A program made the translations under genes and the position numbers. Below are positions 8,594-18,880 of a stretch of DNA of 64,000 nucleotides, piece after piece. The first letter of the stretch is position 1. Each line of letters starts with the position of its first letter. This DNA is from Candidatus Nitrospira nitrificans (lineage in GTDB: Bacteria > Nitrospirota > Nitrospiria > Nitrospirales > Nitrospiraceae): positions 62,001 to 126,000 of the forward strand of contig NZ_CZPZ01000001.1 in assembly GCF_001458775.1 (NCBI RefSeq), written 5' to 3'. Under the pieces are notes generated by a model that saw nothing but the letters and a program-made list of their open reading frames with translations, was not told where the DNA came from and did not search any database.

Positions 8594-9421
8594 CTACGTG
8601 GCCAGCATGGTCTTCATCTGCGCAAGAGTCAGCGACGATCGGCCGGCCTTGTTGAGCACCGTTCCCAGAACGGGACGTGAATTCTTGACCAACGCCAGGG
8701 CCCGCTGCAGTTCTTCGCCCGTCGTCCTCCCCTCTTCCACCACCATCAGCAGCGCGTCCGTGTACGGGGCAAAGGCCAAGACATCCGCCGTATGGAGCAA
8801 CGGAGGGAGATCAAAGACAACGATTCGAGAAGGGTACCGGTGCTTCAACTCCTCAACGAGCGCCACCATTTTGGGCGAGGTCAAAATTTCGGTCGAGCTT
8901 GAGATCGCCCGCCCCCCCGGCAACAAGACAAATCGTCCTATGCCCGGATGAAGCAACAGATCCTCGACCGGCTGATCGTCCAGCAAATAGTCGGCAAGAC
9001 CAAGACAGTCCTTCAAGCCGAATACCTGATGCACAGAAGGGTCCTGCAGATCCGAATCGACGAGCAGCACCGTCTGGGTGGTTTCCATGGCAAGACTCAC
9101 GGCCAAATTGACGGCCGTCAGCGTCTTGCCCTCGCCGTAACCCGGGCTCGTCACGCCCACCACATTCCACCCGTTCTCCCGCAATCGCTGCGTGACCTGT
9201 GTTCGAAGAATCTTGTACGCATCAACGAACGGTCCTTTGTTGTGCGCCGTCATGACTCGATGCCTGTGCAATACCGTGTGCGGAATACTCAGCGATCTGG
9301 TTTTGGTATAGGTGATCGGCGGCGGGACCGACTGAGTGGCCGCCCGCTTCGGGCTCTCCTCATGAGAAGAGGCGCCTCGCAAATCCTTATACAACTCAAG
9401 CGCGGTCCGAATACGATTCAT
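8594..9421 (-). CDS. Exosortase-locus tyrosine-kinase-like ATPase (CpsD/Wzc kinase domain)
   Basis: A 275-residue P-loop ATPase of the BY-kinase family that normally pairs with a separate chain-length membrane protein to control polysaccharide polymerisation. Walker A is SPGYGEGKT (Lys near residue 99), Walker A' is VLLVDSDLQDPS near 120-131, and VVFDLPPLL is Walker B. The C-terminus (AGRSSLTLAQMKTML) has no tyrosine cluster, so tail autophosphorylation of the Wzc type is not expected from the sequence. It starts 14 bases downstream of the chain-length gene stop, consistent with one operon and a functional pair. Confidence 0.85.
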   Translation of the reverse strand: MNRIRTALELYKDLRGASSHEESPKRAATQSVPPPITYTKTRSLSIPHTVLHRHRVMTAHNKGPFVDAYKILRTQVTQRLRENGWNVVGVTSPGYGEGKTLTAVNLAVSLAMETTQTVLLVDSDLQDPSVHQVFGLKDCLGLADYLLDDQPVEDLLLHPGIGRFVLLPGGRAISSSTEILTSPKMVALVEELKHRYPSRIVVFDLPPLLHTADVLAFAPYTDALLMVVEEGRTTGEELQRALALVKNSRPVLGTVLNKAGRSSLTLAQMKTMLAT

Positions 9422-9435
9422 AGCGATCTATTCCC

Positions 9436-11199
9436 TTATTCCACCCCAAACCGCCGCAGAGCGGTAAACCACAGGACATCCAACGGGACGATAAACACAT
9501 GTAAGACGACAAGGACTGCCGCGACGGCGCCTATCCCCGCCGTTTGAACCACACGCCGTCGTAGTTTCGCGTAGGAGACATCGTCCTCGTTCGGCATGAA
9601 CGGAATCACGGCCAACGGGAAATGTTGCGTCAAGGCGACGAGCTGATCGGGCGTCCTGATTGAATGGTCGAGTGATTCGGCCGCCGCCCCTAAGCCGACT
9701 CCGGTGCCTATGGAAAGAATGCAGCCAAGAAGGATGATGGCCAAACGATTCGGCTTATACGGTTTTTCCGGCAGACTCGGTGGATCGATCAGGGCAAACC
9801 GTTCGCCTTTTCGCTGAACCTCCAAACCTTCCGACACCTTCGCTTCCAATAATCGCGAGCGGATTTCCTGATACTTTTGCCCCGATGTATCACGATCCCG
9901 CGTCAACACCAAATACTCGGGTTCAATCTCAGGAGCCCGCTCCAGGCGCGTCGCATACTCCTGAAGTCGGCGTTTCACATCCACACGAGTCTTGCGAAGG
10001 GCTTCCAAGGAAGAGGTTGCGGAATTCAGCTGGGCTTGAAGATTGATATAGGCTGGATTTTCAGGTCTCTGATTCTTCTTCGCGAGCGACACGGTTCCGA
10101 TCCGACCCGCCTCCTGTTCGAGCGCGGCGATTTTCCTCCGCGCTTGAAGAATATCGGGATGCTCGCTTCCCAACCGTTCCATGTCGGTCGCGAGAGCGGC
10201 ACGGGCATCGAGAAGACGCTTGGAGACCTCCTCCGCATCAGGGACCTGCCCGCTCTCTTTCTCCAAGGCATCAATCTCTTGTTTCATCTTCATAATATCG
10301 GGATGATTCGGCGACAGATTGGCGGCTGCCCCGGCAAATTCAGCACGAAGCGCGCGCAAGCGCTCGGAGGAGTCCAAAATACGTTCCCCCGTGACGGATA
10401 GAATCGGCGTGTTCGGCTTGATCGTCGCCAATTCTCCTTCAAGATAGCTTTTCCGCTCTTCAAGGCCTCGGATCTGTTGATCGATATCCATCAACTCGCG
10501 CTCGGCTTGATTCATCATCTGCTGATTGAGCGGCATCAGCTCAGGAAGCGCTCCGCCCGCTCGATGTTTAAACGACGCAACTTTTTCATCAATCTCACCG
10601 ATGTGTCGTGCAAGATTTTCGGCTTCCTGCTGCAGAAAGGACGTGGCCTCCTGCGCTTGCCGCTCGCGACTCTTCAAGTTTTCTCCCAAAAACAAGCTGG
10701 TCAGCTCATTTGCCACCTTCTGCGCCACCTCCGGGGACCGATTTTGATACGCCACTGTAAAGGCAATGGTCGCCTTGGTCGCATGCTGCGTGCGCTTATC
10801 CACCACGTCGGCGCTGATCACCTCCACCTCGATGTCCTTGATAAATCGTTTGACGATTTCCTCGGCCGGACTGTTCTGTCGCAGATCCTGGTAGAGATCG
10901 AATTGTTCGACCACTTTCCAGAGGGTCGTGCGGCTCATCACCTGTTGTTTGATGGTCTCTATCCGTTGATCGGCATAACTGGTAATGGTCGATCGCACGA
11001 GGTCCGAGGGAATCTCCTGCTCCTCAATTAAGATGGTGGCCGCCGACTTATAGGTCGGCGGCCACAGAAATGCCACCGTCAGGGACAGGGTCAAGAGTCC
11101 CGCACCGGTGAGGAGAATGAGTTTCCGTCGGCGGTGAAAGGCCGCGAGATAGTCCTTCATGCTCATGGTCGATCCGAATGCTTGTAACGCCTGTGCCAT
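9436..11199 (-). CDS. Polysaccharide chain-length determinant (Wzz/GumC-like)
   Basis: A 587-residue inner-membrane polysaccharide co-polymerase. Its two terminal membrane helices are LILLTGAGLLTLSLTVAFLW near residue 35 and GIGAVAAVLVVLHVFI near 560. The periplasmic region between them is largely coiled coil (residues about 180-430), and a Pro-rich DPPSLPEKPYKPNR motif precedes the second helix, as in Wzz proteins. It matches the long exosortase-locus version of the family. Together with the adjacent kinase-like ATPase it should set EPS chain length. Confidence 0.88.
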   Translation of the reverse strand: MAQALQAFGSTMSMKDYLAAFHRRRKLILLTGAGLLTLSLTVAFLWPPTYKSAATILIEEQEIPSDLVRSTITSYADQRIETIKQQVMSRTTLWKVVEQFDLYQDLRQNSPAEEIVKRFIKDIEVEVISADVVDKRTQHATKATIAFTVAYQNRSPEVAQKVANELTSLFLGENLKSRERQAQEATSFLQQEAENLARHIGEIDEKVASFKHRAGGALPELMPLNQQMMNQAERELMDIDQQIRGLEERKSYLEGELATIKPNTPILSVTGERILDSSERLRALRAEFAGAAANLSPNHPDIMKMKQEIDALEKESGQVPDAEEVSKRLLDARAALATDMERLGSEHPDILQARRKIAALEQEAGRIGTVSLAKKNQRPENPAYINLQAQLNSATSSLEALRKTRVDVKRRLQEYATRLERAPEIEPEYLVLTRDRDTSGQKYQEIRSRLLEAKVSEGLEVQRKGERFALIDPPSLPEKPYKPNRLAIILLGCILSIGTGVGLGAAAESLDHSIRTPDQLVALTQHFPLAVIPFMPNEDDVSYAKLRRRVVQTAGIGAVAAVLVVLHVFIVPLDVLWFTALRRFGVE

Positions 11200-11203
11200 G
11201 GTC

Positions 11204-12442
11204 TTAATGAGAAAATGAAAGTTTCGGTGGGTAGTAGGTCACCATGAACGTCGTCGCATGGGACTCGGCTGAATTTTCGGCTGTGTCAACATCACGCCAT
11301 CGGTACATATACGAGACCTCCGCCTGCCACCATTCGAGAAACTTCCAGGAGAGCTTCGGCGTCAGGCTGACATAACTGTTATCCGGAAAGACTCCGCCGA
11401 CGGCCGCGCTGCTTTTCCCGGACGTGAGAATTCCGGCCACATTCAGGGAACCGGTCACAGTTTCTGAAAGCTCATATGAACCGGCGATCTCTCCGCGATT
11501 GGTCTGAATCAATAATCCGAATCCGCTGGGAGCCAGATCTCGGTCAAACGAAACACGCAGCGTACCCCTCTCCCAATTTTTTGTCATACTTGCTCCTGCC
11601 AACCACACCGTATCGTGAGCCGTGATGGCGTCAAGCGCTGTCTGTGAGCGTGAAGCCAAAAATCTGGGTCCTCCGTGGATGGTTCCCGTAAGTGATTCAG
11701 TAAATGCACGCGTCACCCTCATGTTGATCCCCGGATAATTGGCTCGAAATGAAGCGGGAGCGCTCGTGGTATGGAAATCCACATACGACCCGGTTACGTG
11801 GATTTCATCCCGCTCTGTCAGTTGATACCGGAATCCACCTGAGCCACCGACTAATCGATAGTCCACCAACCTGTCAGTCTCATACGTGGTATCGGACAGC
11901 TGTGCACCCGATTGAAACGACAGCTTTTCAGTCAACTTTCTTGTCCATGTCGGGTTCAATGTCCACTGATTTCGCTGAGCGAATTGCAGGACGACCCCCG
12001 TCTCTTGCAATTCGCTCAGCAACGTATTGTCGCGGGTAAAGCCACCTGTAAACCCAACAAGATCCTTCTCGGTCTGGTACCGTACGGACAAGGGCGCATA
12101 AACATTGGTAAACTGCCTCTCCTCTCCACCGAAATATCCGACAACATCCGCGGCAATCCGGCTGTTGACCTCAAGCCGTTCGGTTTTGCCGGCCAACTCC
12201 GTCGCCGGTGTCACCCAATACCCATAGGTGTCGTGATGCGGTGACGGGGTCAAGAGCAAGTTACTGTTATACGCCCCTTTCACCCCGAGAGAAGGTGCCA
12301 ACGACCATTCAGCAGCCTCGCTTCTCGGCGCCACAGTGGCCATCATGATCACCGCCAGGAGAACAGGATTGACGGTGTCGTTCCGACTCCAGCCATGACC
12401 GCTTTCCTTGCAGCTCGGTGACATGCACGTGGCGTCGATCAA
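11204..12442 (-). CDS. Outer-membrane beta-barrel protein of exosortase/EPS locus
   Basis: A protein of about 400 residues with a signal sequence (VNPVLLAVIMMATVAP, cleavage expected after EAA) followed by regular amphipathic beta strands rich in aromatic residues and ending in ATTFMVTYYPPKLSF. This is typical of outer-membrane barrels. The position between the export protein and the chain-length gene matches the uncharacterised barrel protein of PEP-CTERM loci. A TTG at 12442 overlaps the stop of the upstream export gene; ATG 12424 is the alternative start. It is probably part of the outer-membrane export route, which is inferred from context. Confidence 0.72.
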   Translation of the reverse strand: MIDATCMSPSCKESGHGWSRNDTVNPVLLAVIMMATVAPRSEAAEWSLAPSLGVKGAYNSNLLLTPSPHHDTYGYWVTPATELAGKTERLEVNSRIAADVVGYFGGEERQFTNVYAPLSVRYQTEKDLVGFTGGFTRDNTLLSELQETGVVLQFAQRNQWTLNPTWTRKLTEKLSFQSGAQLSDTTYETDRLVDYRLVGGSGGFRYQLTERDEIHVTGSYVDFHTTSAPASFRANYPGINMRVTRAFTESLTGTIHGGPRFLASRSQTALDAITAHDTVWLAGASMTKNWERGTLRVSFDRDLAPSGFGLLIQTNRGEIAGSYELSETVTGSLNVAGILTSGKSSAAVGGVFPDNSYVSLTPKLSWKFLEWWQAEVSYMYRWRDVDTAENSAESHATTFMVTYYPPKLSFSH

Positions 12443-13041
12443 GGCACCATCACGACGTCACCGCGCAGGAGAAGAATATTCTGTTCCAGATCTCTGCCTT
12501 TCCGCACGTCTCCATAGCGAAAGGGAATGGCATATTGTTCCCCCCTCACTCGACGCATGACCTTGATCTCGTTTTCCGCGGCAAACGGAGTGAGCCCACC
12601 GGCAAGACTGAGCGCCTGCAGCACATCGGTGTAGTGGCCAATCACATACTCACCCGGCTTATTCACTCGCCCGATGACGTAGACCTTGTAACTGATGACC
12701 TTCGTGACCGCGACGGACACATTGGGATTCGGAATATACTTGGTCAGCCGTTTTACGAGGTCGCTACGAATATCCTCGACCGTTCGCTCTTCGGCCTGGA
12801 TGTCGCCGACGAGTGGGAACGAAAACATCCCGTCCGGACGGACAATAACTTCACGCGTCAGCTGTTCATCCTTCCACACAGACACCAGCAGGGTATCCTC
12901 GGCACCCAGGCGGTATCCGGGATCGACTTGCGAGACCACTGCGAGAGCCCCCCCCTCACCTGCATGCACCGGCAAGGCCGATCCCACGACCGCCGCCATC
13001 ATGAGCACGACACCCATCACCGATCGAACGATACGAGCCAT
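12439..13041 (-). CDS. Polysaccharide export protein (Wza-like, SLBB domain)
   Basis: A 200-residue periplasmic/outer-membrane export protein. The signal peptide ends near PVHAGE and has no lipobox, unlike classical Wza. Residues 40-115 form the polysaccharide export domain (YRLGAEDTLLVSVWKD, VRPDGMFSFPLVGDI). Residues 118-195 form one SLBB domain (YVIGRVNKPGEYVI). Its short size agrees with the version found in exosortase loci, which may need the adjacent barrel for an outer-membrane channel. Nine bases separate it from the preceding TPR lipoprotein gene, and it overlaps the barrel gene. Confidence 0.88.
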   Translation of the reverse strand: MARIVRSVMGVVLMMAAVVGSALPVHAGEGGALAVVSQVDPGYRLGAEDTLLVSVWKDEQLTREVIVRPDGMFSFPLVGDIQAEERTVEDIRSDLVKRLTKYIPNPNVSVAVTKVISYKVYVIGRVNKPGEYVIGHYTDVLQALSLAGGLTPFAAENEIKVMRRVRGEQYAIPFRYGDVRKGRDLEQNILLLRGDVVMVP

Positions 13042-13050
13042 AGACTAGCC

Positions 13051-15438
13051 TTACCCCCTTATCTGCGCGAGAACATGCTCTGCCTCTTGCCGCCCTTCGA
13101 ACGGATCGGAACTCTTGAGCGCCCTTGAGAGATAGGTACGGGCCTCGGCGCGTTGACCAGATTGAAAACAGGCGATCCCAAGGTGATAATTTAGGACGGA
13201 CATGTCCGGAGATTTGCTGACGGCTTGCTTCATCAAACGAATCGCCTCTTCCTGTTGCCCCATTTTGAATCGCACCCAGCCGAGCGTATCGATAAAGAAC
13301 GGATGCGGCGCATCCCGTTCGAAATCTCGACTGAGCGCGAAGGCCCTTTGTAAACTCGCTGGATCACGCTTGTGGTCCACGAGGAGAACCGCCAGGTTAT
13401 TCGACGCCAGCAGGTTTCGAGGATTCAAACGTAACGTCGTCTCATAGGCGGCCATCGCGAGATCGATCTGCCCTTGTTCGAACCGAGCGGAGGCCAACAA
13501 CATGTGCAACTCCTCGCTCTCCGGGTTGGCCTTGAGTCCTTCGTTGAGAACCTCTACGGCGACGTCCGGTTTCTTCTGGGACAACGACAACATGGCCCAG
13601 TTGAGCCAAGGCGTCATCCATTTTGGATTCAGTCGCACAGCCTCACGATAGTGCAGTGCAGCCTCTTCGTGCTTCCGACTGAGAGACAACACCTCTCCCA
13701 GTAATCCATGCGCAAACGGATGGTCCTTGTGGGAAACCAGAAGGGCTTCCAGGCGAATTCTGGACTGCTGGGCTTGCCCCAACGCCGCCTCCACCTTCAC
13801 GAGCGATAACAGCGGCTCTGGTTCGTTCGGAACCAGCGCTGTGGCACGCTCGTAGGCTCGACTCGCCTCGCTCAGACGGCGCTGGGCTTCATAAAACCGT
13901 CCTTCGGCTAACAGAGCCACAGACCTATTGCCGGAAGAGACCTGACGAAGGCGCGTCAACGTCCGCTCAGCCCCCGGCCAGTTCTTCGTCACCAGATCCA
14001 ACGTCATCAACATGTCGAGAGCGATGACATCATCGGGACGCTGTTTCAGCAAGTCCTCGATCCGAGCACGGGCCTGTTCGTAACGACCGCTTTTGCTCTC
14101 AAGAACGGCGAGAGACCGTTTCGCATCCACCTGGTCCGGATACAGAACGACCGCTCGCTCGAAACTTTCTTTTGCGAGATTAGTGTCTCCCGTCAGCTGA
14201 TACGCTTGACCGAGAAGATAGTGGATGGTGGCCAACTCCGGTTGATCGTGCAGAACAGTGCGCAACGCCTGCACCGCTTCTTTTCCGTTTCGTCTGGCCA
14301 ACGCCATACGCCCTGTAAGAATCAGTCCATCCGATGAGCGGGGATTGGCCTGCAATACCTCCTGCACGCGATGCTCCGCGTCCGCTTGCTTGCCCTCCGC
14401 AAAATCCATCTCGGCCAGTTTAACCTTGGCTTCCAGACCGACGGGTTTGTCTTTGTATTCCTCGATCAACAGAGCATAGAGCCGGCGAGCCTGGAGGTCC
14501 TGTCCGCTCTTTCTGTAGAGCGCACTGAGTCCGAACTGAATGTGGGTTGCGTGCGGGATTTGGGCCGCCGCATCAAGAAGCGCCTGTTCGGCAGCCGCCA
14601 CATCTTGCGCGTTCACAAACAACTCCGCAAGCATGAGACGACGCTGTTCGTTGGTTGGATCCAATGCGATCGCCTCTCGTAACACAGCTTCCGCTTTATT
14701 CCGTGCTCCCTGTCCAACATAGAAACGGGCAAGCCTCATCCGATGATCAAAGGATGTCGGTTCAGCCGCGACCATCCGGCGCATCACAGTCTCGGCACCG
14801 GCCATATTGTCGGCCTGCGTCAAGATCCTATTCAAATTATTCAACAGATCGAGATCCGTCGGATGGGATTCAAGAGCGCGCCTCAATGTCGTCTCCGCTT
14901 CCCGATAACGCCGTTGTTGGCCGTACAGTGTCGCGAGGAGGATGGCAACATCCGGCTCTGCGGGAAATTCATTCGCCAGCGCCTCCGCGTCGGGAATGAG
15001 CGAAGGAATCGCTGCTTCCGTCACCGCCTGTGCCGCAATCTTCAGCGCACTGGCCTGCGGGTGGCGAGAATGGCTTTTGAGCACCGTGTCCGCGGCTTCG
15101 GCCACACGATCCGTCAGCCTCGCTTCAAGATAGTACTTACCCAGAGTGATGAGGGCGGCCGCGTGATCGGGAACCAGACGCACCGCCTCCTGATACAGCT
15201 GAACGGCATTGCGCCAGTTTTTCTCTTTCTCCTCGACTTGAGCGAAGAGATAGTAGGCCTCCGCATCTTTAGGGTCGATCTTCAACACGTTTCTCAAAGC
15301 GACCCGCGCCTTGGGATAATTGGCCGCGTCGATGTACTCATTCGCCTTGGCAAAATACTTTGCTTTTCGTTCCTCGGGACCACCGCACGCCGTCAGCGTG
15401 ACGGCGGCCAAAAGCACGATGCCGCTTATCACACGCAT
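13051..15438 (-). CDS. prsT: PEP-CTERM system TPR-repeat lipoprotein (PrsT-like)
   Basis: A lipoprotein of about 795 residues built almost entirely from TPR units. The signal sequence MRVISGIVLLAAVTLTAC ends in a lipobox, so the mature protein should be anchored by its Cys. More than fifteen TPR helical hairpins follow, many with the A-x-x-x-Y/L pattern. Size and repeat organisation match the giant TPR protein found in nearly all PEP-CTERM/EPS loci, thought to act as an envelope scaffold for export. Upstream in-frame ATGs exist at 15447 and 15483; ATG 15438 was chosen because GAGAG lies nine bases upstream and the signal peptide begins there. Confidence 0.88.
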   Translation of the reverse strand: MRVISGIVLLAAVTLTACGGPEERKAKYFAKANEYIDAANYPKARVALRNVLKIDPKDAEAYYLFAQVEEKEKNWRNAVQLYQEAVRLVPDHAAALITLGKYYLEARLTDRVAEAADTVLKSHSRHPQASALKIAAQAVTEAAIPSLIPDAEALANEFPAEPDVAILLATLYGQQRRYREAETTLRRALESHPTDLDLLNNLNRILTQADNMAGAETVMRRMVAAEPTSFDHRMRLARFYVGQGARNKAEAVLREAIALDPTNEQRRLMLAELFVNAQDVAAAEQALLDAAAQIPHATHIQFGLSALYRKSGQDLQARRLYALLIEEYKDKPVGLEAKVKLAEMDFAEGKQADAEHRVQEVLQANPRSSDGLILTGRMALARRNGKEAVQALRTVLHDQPELATIHYLLGQAYQLTGDTNLAKESFERAVVLYPDQVDAKRSLAVLESKSGRYEQARARIEDLLKQRPDDVIALDMLMTLDLVTKNWPGAERTLTRLRQVSSGNRSVALLAEGRFYEAQRRLSEASRAYERATALVPNEPEPLLSLVKVEAALGQAQQSRIRLEALLVSHKDHPFAHGLLGEVLSLSRKHEEAALHYREAVRLNPKWMTPWLNWAMLSLSQKKPDVAVEVLNEGLKANPESEELHMLLASARFEQGQIDLAMAAYETTLRLNPRNLLASNNLAVLLVDHKRDPASLQRAFALSRDFERDAPHPFFIDTLGWVRFKMGQQEEAIRLMKQAVSKSPDMSVLNYHLGIACFQSGQRAEARTYLSRALKSSDPFEGRQEAEHVLAQIRG

Positions 15439-15512
15439 GCACGACATCTCTCGACCGCGGTCGTATAAACGTAGTGCGCTCATAAGGTTAGGTTATTACG
15501 TAACCCCATTCG

Positions 15513-17147
15513 CTACAACAAAATCCGAATTCCGAGTCCGAATAAAATCCAGAGCGATACAAGGCCGAGCTGCCGGACGCGATTGGCAAAGGCATGGAGC
15601 AGCAACTCGAAAGAAAAGAAGAGCACCATCAGCTTGGCGGCGAAGACACCCAAGTGCGCAATGTCGGCGCTCACCTCGGGAAGCAGCGGGAGAGTTATCG
15701 CCAAAAACACCATCAGATAGTCGAGCGGTGTGGTTTGAAAACGGTTTTCCTCGTTGAACCGCAGACTCAAGAGAACCATCACGGCCACCACGACAAAAAA
15801 TGCGTTGTGGAGCATCGCCACGGCGGATATGGATCGATATCGCGACGCTTCACAGGCATAGAGCAGGAAGGTCGTCCCGACATAGAGCCCACCACGAACA
15901 AAGTATGGCGCCACCTGAGGAGAGAACGAGAGGCCGGCCAACACAATCCCAAAAATGACGATCGAGAGGTACCCGACATCGGCCGGCACATTCGATGGGA
16001 CAAATACCAGCGCAATGAGGAAACAGGGAACCGTCACGGCCAGAAACTGCATCGGTAGATCCGTCAACCAGGGACCACTCATCACTCGCCTCACGACCAC
16101 ATTCGAGAGGAAATGCCCACCTCGCGCCGCGAGATTGGGAAGAAGGCCGCGCCCTGCTGCGATGAACAGCAGCAAGACCGATCCTGTAATCAGGAGATAG
16201 AGGGGCAGGATCAATGTGTCGGACTGCCATCGCAGCGCATAGGCCAAGCCCAACATGCCTGCCTGAATCACATAAATGACGGTCACGGCCTCATAATGCG
16301 TGAACCCAAAGCGGAGCAGTTTATGATGAATATGCGCGCGATCGCCGATGAACGGAGAACGGCCTTCTGCCAACCGTTGTCCCGTCACCCCGAGCGTGTC
16401 CAAAAACGGCAAACCTAATAAAAAGAATGCGAGGCTTGGACTGAATGGGCCTCGCGAGGAATCCGTCAGCAGAACGGCGAGAACGCCCATGATGAATCCC
16501 AACAATTGACTGCCGCCGTCTCCCATAAAGATGCGAGCCGGATAGGTGTTGTAGCGTAGGAACCCTAAAAGCCCGCCCAGAAACGGGACCGTCAACAACA
16601 AGACGGTCGAGTCATTGGAAAGATAGGCCAAATAGGCAATCCCCGATAGCGTAATGAATGACAGACCACCGGCTAGCCCATCTAACCCGTCCGTCAGATT
16701 GACGGCGTTGGACACGCCGACCAGAAACACAACGGTCACACACATCCCAACCCATGCCGGCACCTCCACATCAGGGAGAAAGGGAAGAGCGGTAAACCAA
16801 ATACCGCCGCCCAACACGACGGCAAGCGCGGCGAGCAACTGGCCGACGAGTTTGCTTCGATAGCCGAGATCGACGCGGTCGTCCCATACTCCGAACGCTA
16901 CGATGGTCACGCATCCGAACAGCACTGAAAAGGTTGTCGCATCTCTCCCCCCCCACCAAGCGATTGAAACGCACGCGCCGACAGCAAAGGCAATCCCGCC
17001 GATCCGTGGAACCGGATGTTCATGAACTTTCCGACCTCCGGGCTGATCCATGATCTGAAACCGCTCTGCTATGAGCCGCAAGAGGGGGATCAGCGCCATG
17101 CACACAAGCAAGGCGGTCATGGAACTAAAGAACAGCTCGTTCACCAT
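15513..17147 (-). CDS. Polyprenyl-phosphate sugar-1-phosphate transferase (WecA/MraY family)
   Basis: A 544-residue multi-pass membrane enzyme that should transfer a sugar-1-phosphate, probably an N-acetylhexosamine, from a UDP-sugar to undecaprenyl phosphate and so start the EPS repeat unit. Key motifs are GVWDDRVDLG, the NLTDGLDGLAGG loop, FMGDGGSQLLGF and the WecA-type GDRAHIHHKLL cytoplasmic loop. About the first 330 residues are the family core. The remaining 200 residues hold more hydrophobic helices not found in WecA and of unknown role. It lies between the TPR lipoprotein and the exosortase gene. Confidence 0.88.
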   Translation of the reverse strand: MVNELFFSSMTALLVCMALIPLLRLIAERFQIMDQPGGRKVHEHPVPRIGGIAFAVGACVSIAWWGGRDATTFSVLFGCVTIVAFGVWDDRVDLGYRSKLVGQLLAALAVVLGGGIWFTALPFLPDVEVPAWVGMCVTVVFLVGVSNAVNLTDGLDGLAGGLSFITLSGIAYLAYLSNDSTVLLLTVPFLGGLLGFLRYNTYPARIFMGDGGSQLLGFIMGVLAVLLTDSSRGPFSPSLAFFLLGLPFLDTLGVTGQRLAEGRSPFIGDRAHIHHKLLRFGFTHYEAVTVIYVIQAGMLGLAYALRWQSDTLILPLYLLITGSVLLLFIAAGRGLLPNLAARGGHFLSNVVVRRVMSGPWLTDLPMQFLAVTVPCFLIALVFVPSNVPADVGYLSIVIFGIVLAGLSFSPQVAPYFVRGGLYVGTTFLLYACEASRYRSISAVAMLHNAFFVVVAVMVLLSLRFNEENRFQTTPLDYLMVFLAITLPLLPEVSADIAHLGVFAAKLMVLFFSFELLLHAFANRVRQLGLVSLWILFGLGIRILL

Positions 17148-17179
17148 AGATAGGCTCTCAACGCTTTGATTACCGTCGT

Positions 17180-18772
17180 TCAGTCCGGCACGTACGTCGT
17201 CAGGGCTTGCCCGGCTGCAACCGCGAACTCCTGAAGACGTTGATCAACTATGGACTCGGATTCGCCTGGACCAACCAGCGATGCCAGTCTCACGAGGGCT
17301 CCATCAGTCCGTTGTCGGAAAAAGGCATCCCACACCAGATAGATTTTGACCAGATATTCACTGGTGAGATGTCGCTCGCGTTGCTTGAACCAGTACCAAA
17401 CGATTTGCTTCTGGTCCCCCTTCTGAATGACCGCCCGATTGACTGTGAGCGGCTGCATCACCCCCTGGGACATCAGTAGTTCTCGTTGCGTCAGGGACGT
17501 GATTTCCCATCCGCCTCCCGGCAGACAACTTTGAGGCGAATGAGCTGATTGCCCCTTCCGTTGTGATCGGTAGTAGGCCGCATAGAAATTCACCGGCTGC
17601 TGATCATTCAATCGGTAGTCCGCCAGGACATAATCGTCGAACCGAAGCGTATCGATGTATTGTTGCTCGAGAGGAAACGACGATCCTTGCCAGCTGTCGA
17701 TCTGCATCGGAAAATTGACGAACGCCGCTCGCGGAGGAGGACTTTCTTCACGATCCACAACCACCGTCGAGAACACAGTAAATGGTGCGAGCAGGGCTAC
17801 GCTGCACAAATAGGCGGGGTGTGGAGACGATTGGATAAGGCCTGGTCCCATGCAGACGGATTGATGGGCGCAATCTTCTGATTGCTCTCTCCAGGTGAAC
17901 CGGTCAAACAACGACCTGTGCGACTTCACCTTTCCTATTCTGGCTAAGAGCGCCATTTCTGCGATCAGCAACCCAAAACTCACCATGAAAATGACCCACC
18001 CTTCGAAGAGATGATAAAAGCCTTCCGCGGCGCCTCTCCCATAGAGTTCCACCAACACTCCGATCACGCCGATACGAAAACCGTTCAGCATGATCGAGAT
18101 CGGAACTGACGAGAGCACGAGCACCACCCGTTTCCACATCTTGTCTTTGAACAGATACGAACAGAGCAGTGCCAGGGCAGTCAGCGGAAGCAGATATCGA
18201 ACCCCGCTGCATGCCTCGACAACTTGGAGTTGCACCGGCCCCAGATCAATGACATTGCCTTCCCGATACGCCATCACACCAACAAGCTGTAAACATCCGA
18301 CACCGAGGGATGAGGACCATAATTGGAGCTGGCTCGACAGATTCGCGTAAAAGAACATCGGTAGAGGGATCGCGCTCAGGAGATACCCGAGAGGAAACGC
18401 AATGATCTTGGCCCCATGAAGCCCGAGCAGCGTGACGGTCAACCCGACGAGTACGACCCACAAGGAGACGTGAAGGATGACAAACAGTGTGGACAATTCC
18501 CCCACCACATAGAGGATGAGCCCCAGCGCCATGACAGCAATACCCCACCACGAGTTCTCCCTCGCCACTTGACTGAGACGATGCCGAGATTGCCAAACCA
18601 AATACCCGCTAATGAAAGGCACGAAAACTCCGTGACTATAATCCTCAGTGCCCAACCACTGACTGAACAGGTAGGCCAGGCTCTCCGCGTACATGTAGCC
18701 CAACAGCGCCACGACCAGGGTTGAGGTGAAGATCAGATAGCGATTGCTAGTCATGCGACAGAAGTCACTCAT
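17180..18772 (-). CDS. xrtD: Exosortase fused to EpsI domain (VPLPA-CTERM-specific, XrtD type)
   Basis: A membrane cysteine transpeptidase-like sorting enzyme. Residues 1-275 are the exosortase core with about eight hydrophobic helices and the expected catalytic set: Cys188 in VVEACSGVRYLLPL, Arg233 in LNGFRIG and His254 in FYHLFEGW. Residues about 310-530 are a periplasmic EpsI-type domain (PLEQQYIDTL, VNFYAAYYRSQRKGQSAHSPQ, VWYWFKQRERH). Fusion of both domains is the layout of XrtD, which recognises VPLPA-CTERM tails. The next gene upstream encodes exactly such a tail, supporting an enzyme-substrate pair. ATG 18754 is an alternative start. Confidence 0.88.
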   Translation of the reverse strand: MSDFCRMTSNRYLIFTSTLVVALLGYMYAESLAYLFSQWLGTEDYSHGVFVPFISGYLVWQSRHRLSQVARENSWWGIAVMALGLILYVVGELSTLFVILHVSLWVVLVGLTVTLLGLHGAKIIAFPLGYLLSAIPLPMFFYANLSSQLQLWSSSLGVGCLQLVGVMAYREGNVIDLGPVQLQVVEACSGVRYLLPLTALALLCSYLFKDKMWKRVVLVLSSVPISIMLNGFRIGVIGVLVELYGRGAAEGFYHLFEGWVIFMVSFGLLIAEMALLARIGKVKSHRSLFDRFTWREQSEDCAHQSVCMGPGLIQSSPHPAYLCSVALLAPFTVFSTVVVDREESPPPRAAFVNFPMQIDSWQGSSFPLEQQYIDTLRFDDYVLADYRLNDQQPVNFYAAYYRSQRKGQSAHSPQSCLPGGGWEITSLTQRELLMSQGVMQPLTVNRAVIQKGDQKQIVWYWFKQRERHLTSEYLVKIYLVWDAFFRQRTDGALVRLASLVGPGESESIVDQRLQEFAVAAGQALTTYVPD

Positions 18773-18880
18773 ATGATGATGAGGAATGAGTCACACGCGC
18801 TACGACGATCCGAAAGAGCGGGGCGAAAGCTGATTATCTATGGCAACCAGTGATCTGTCGATTGATTTTGAAGAAAGAAC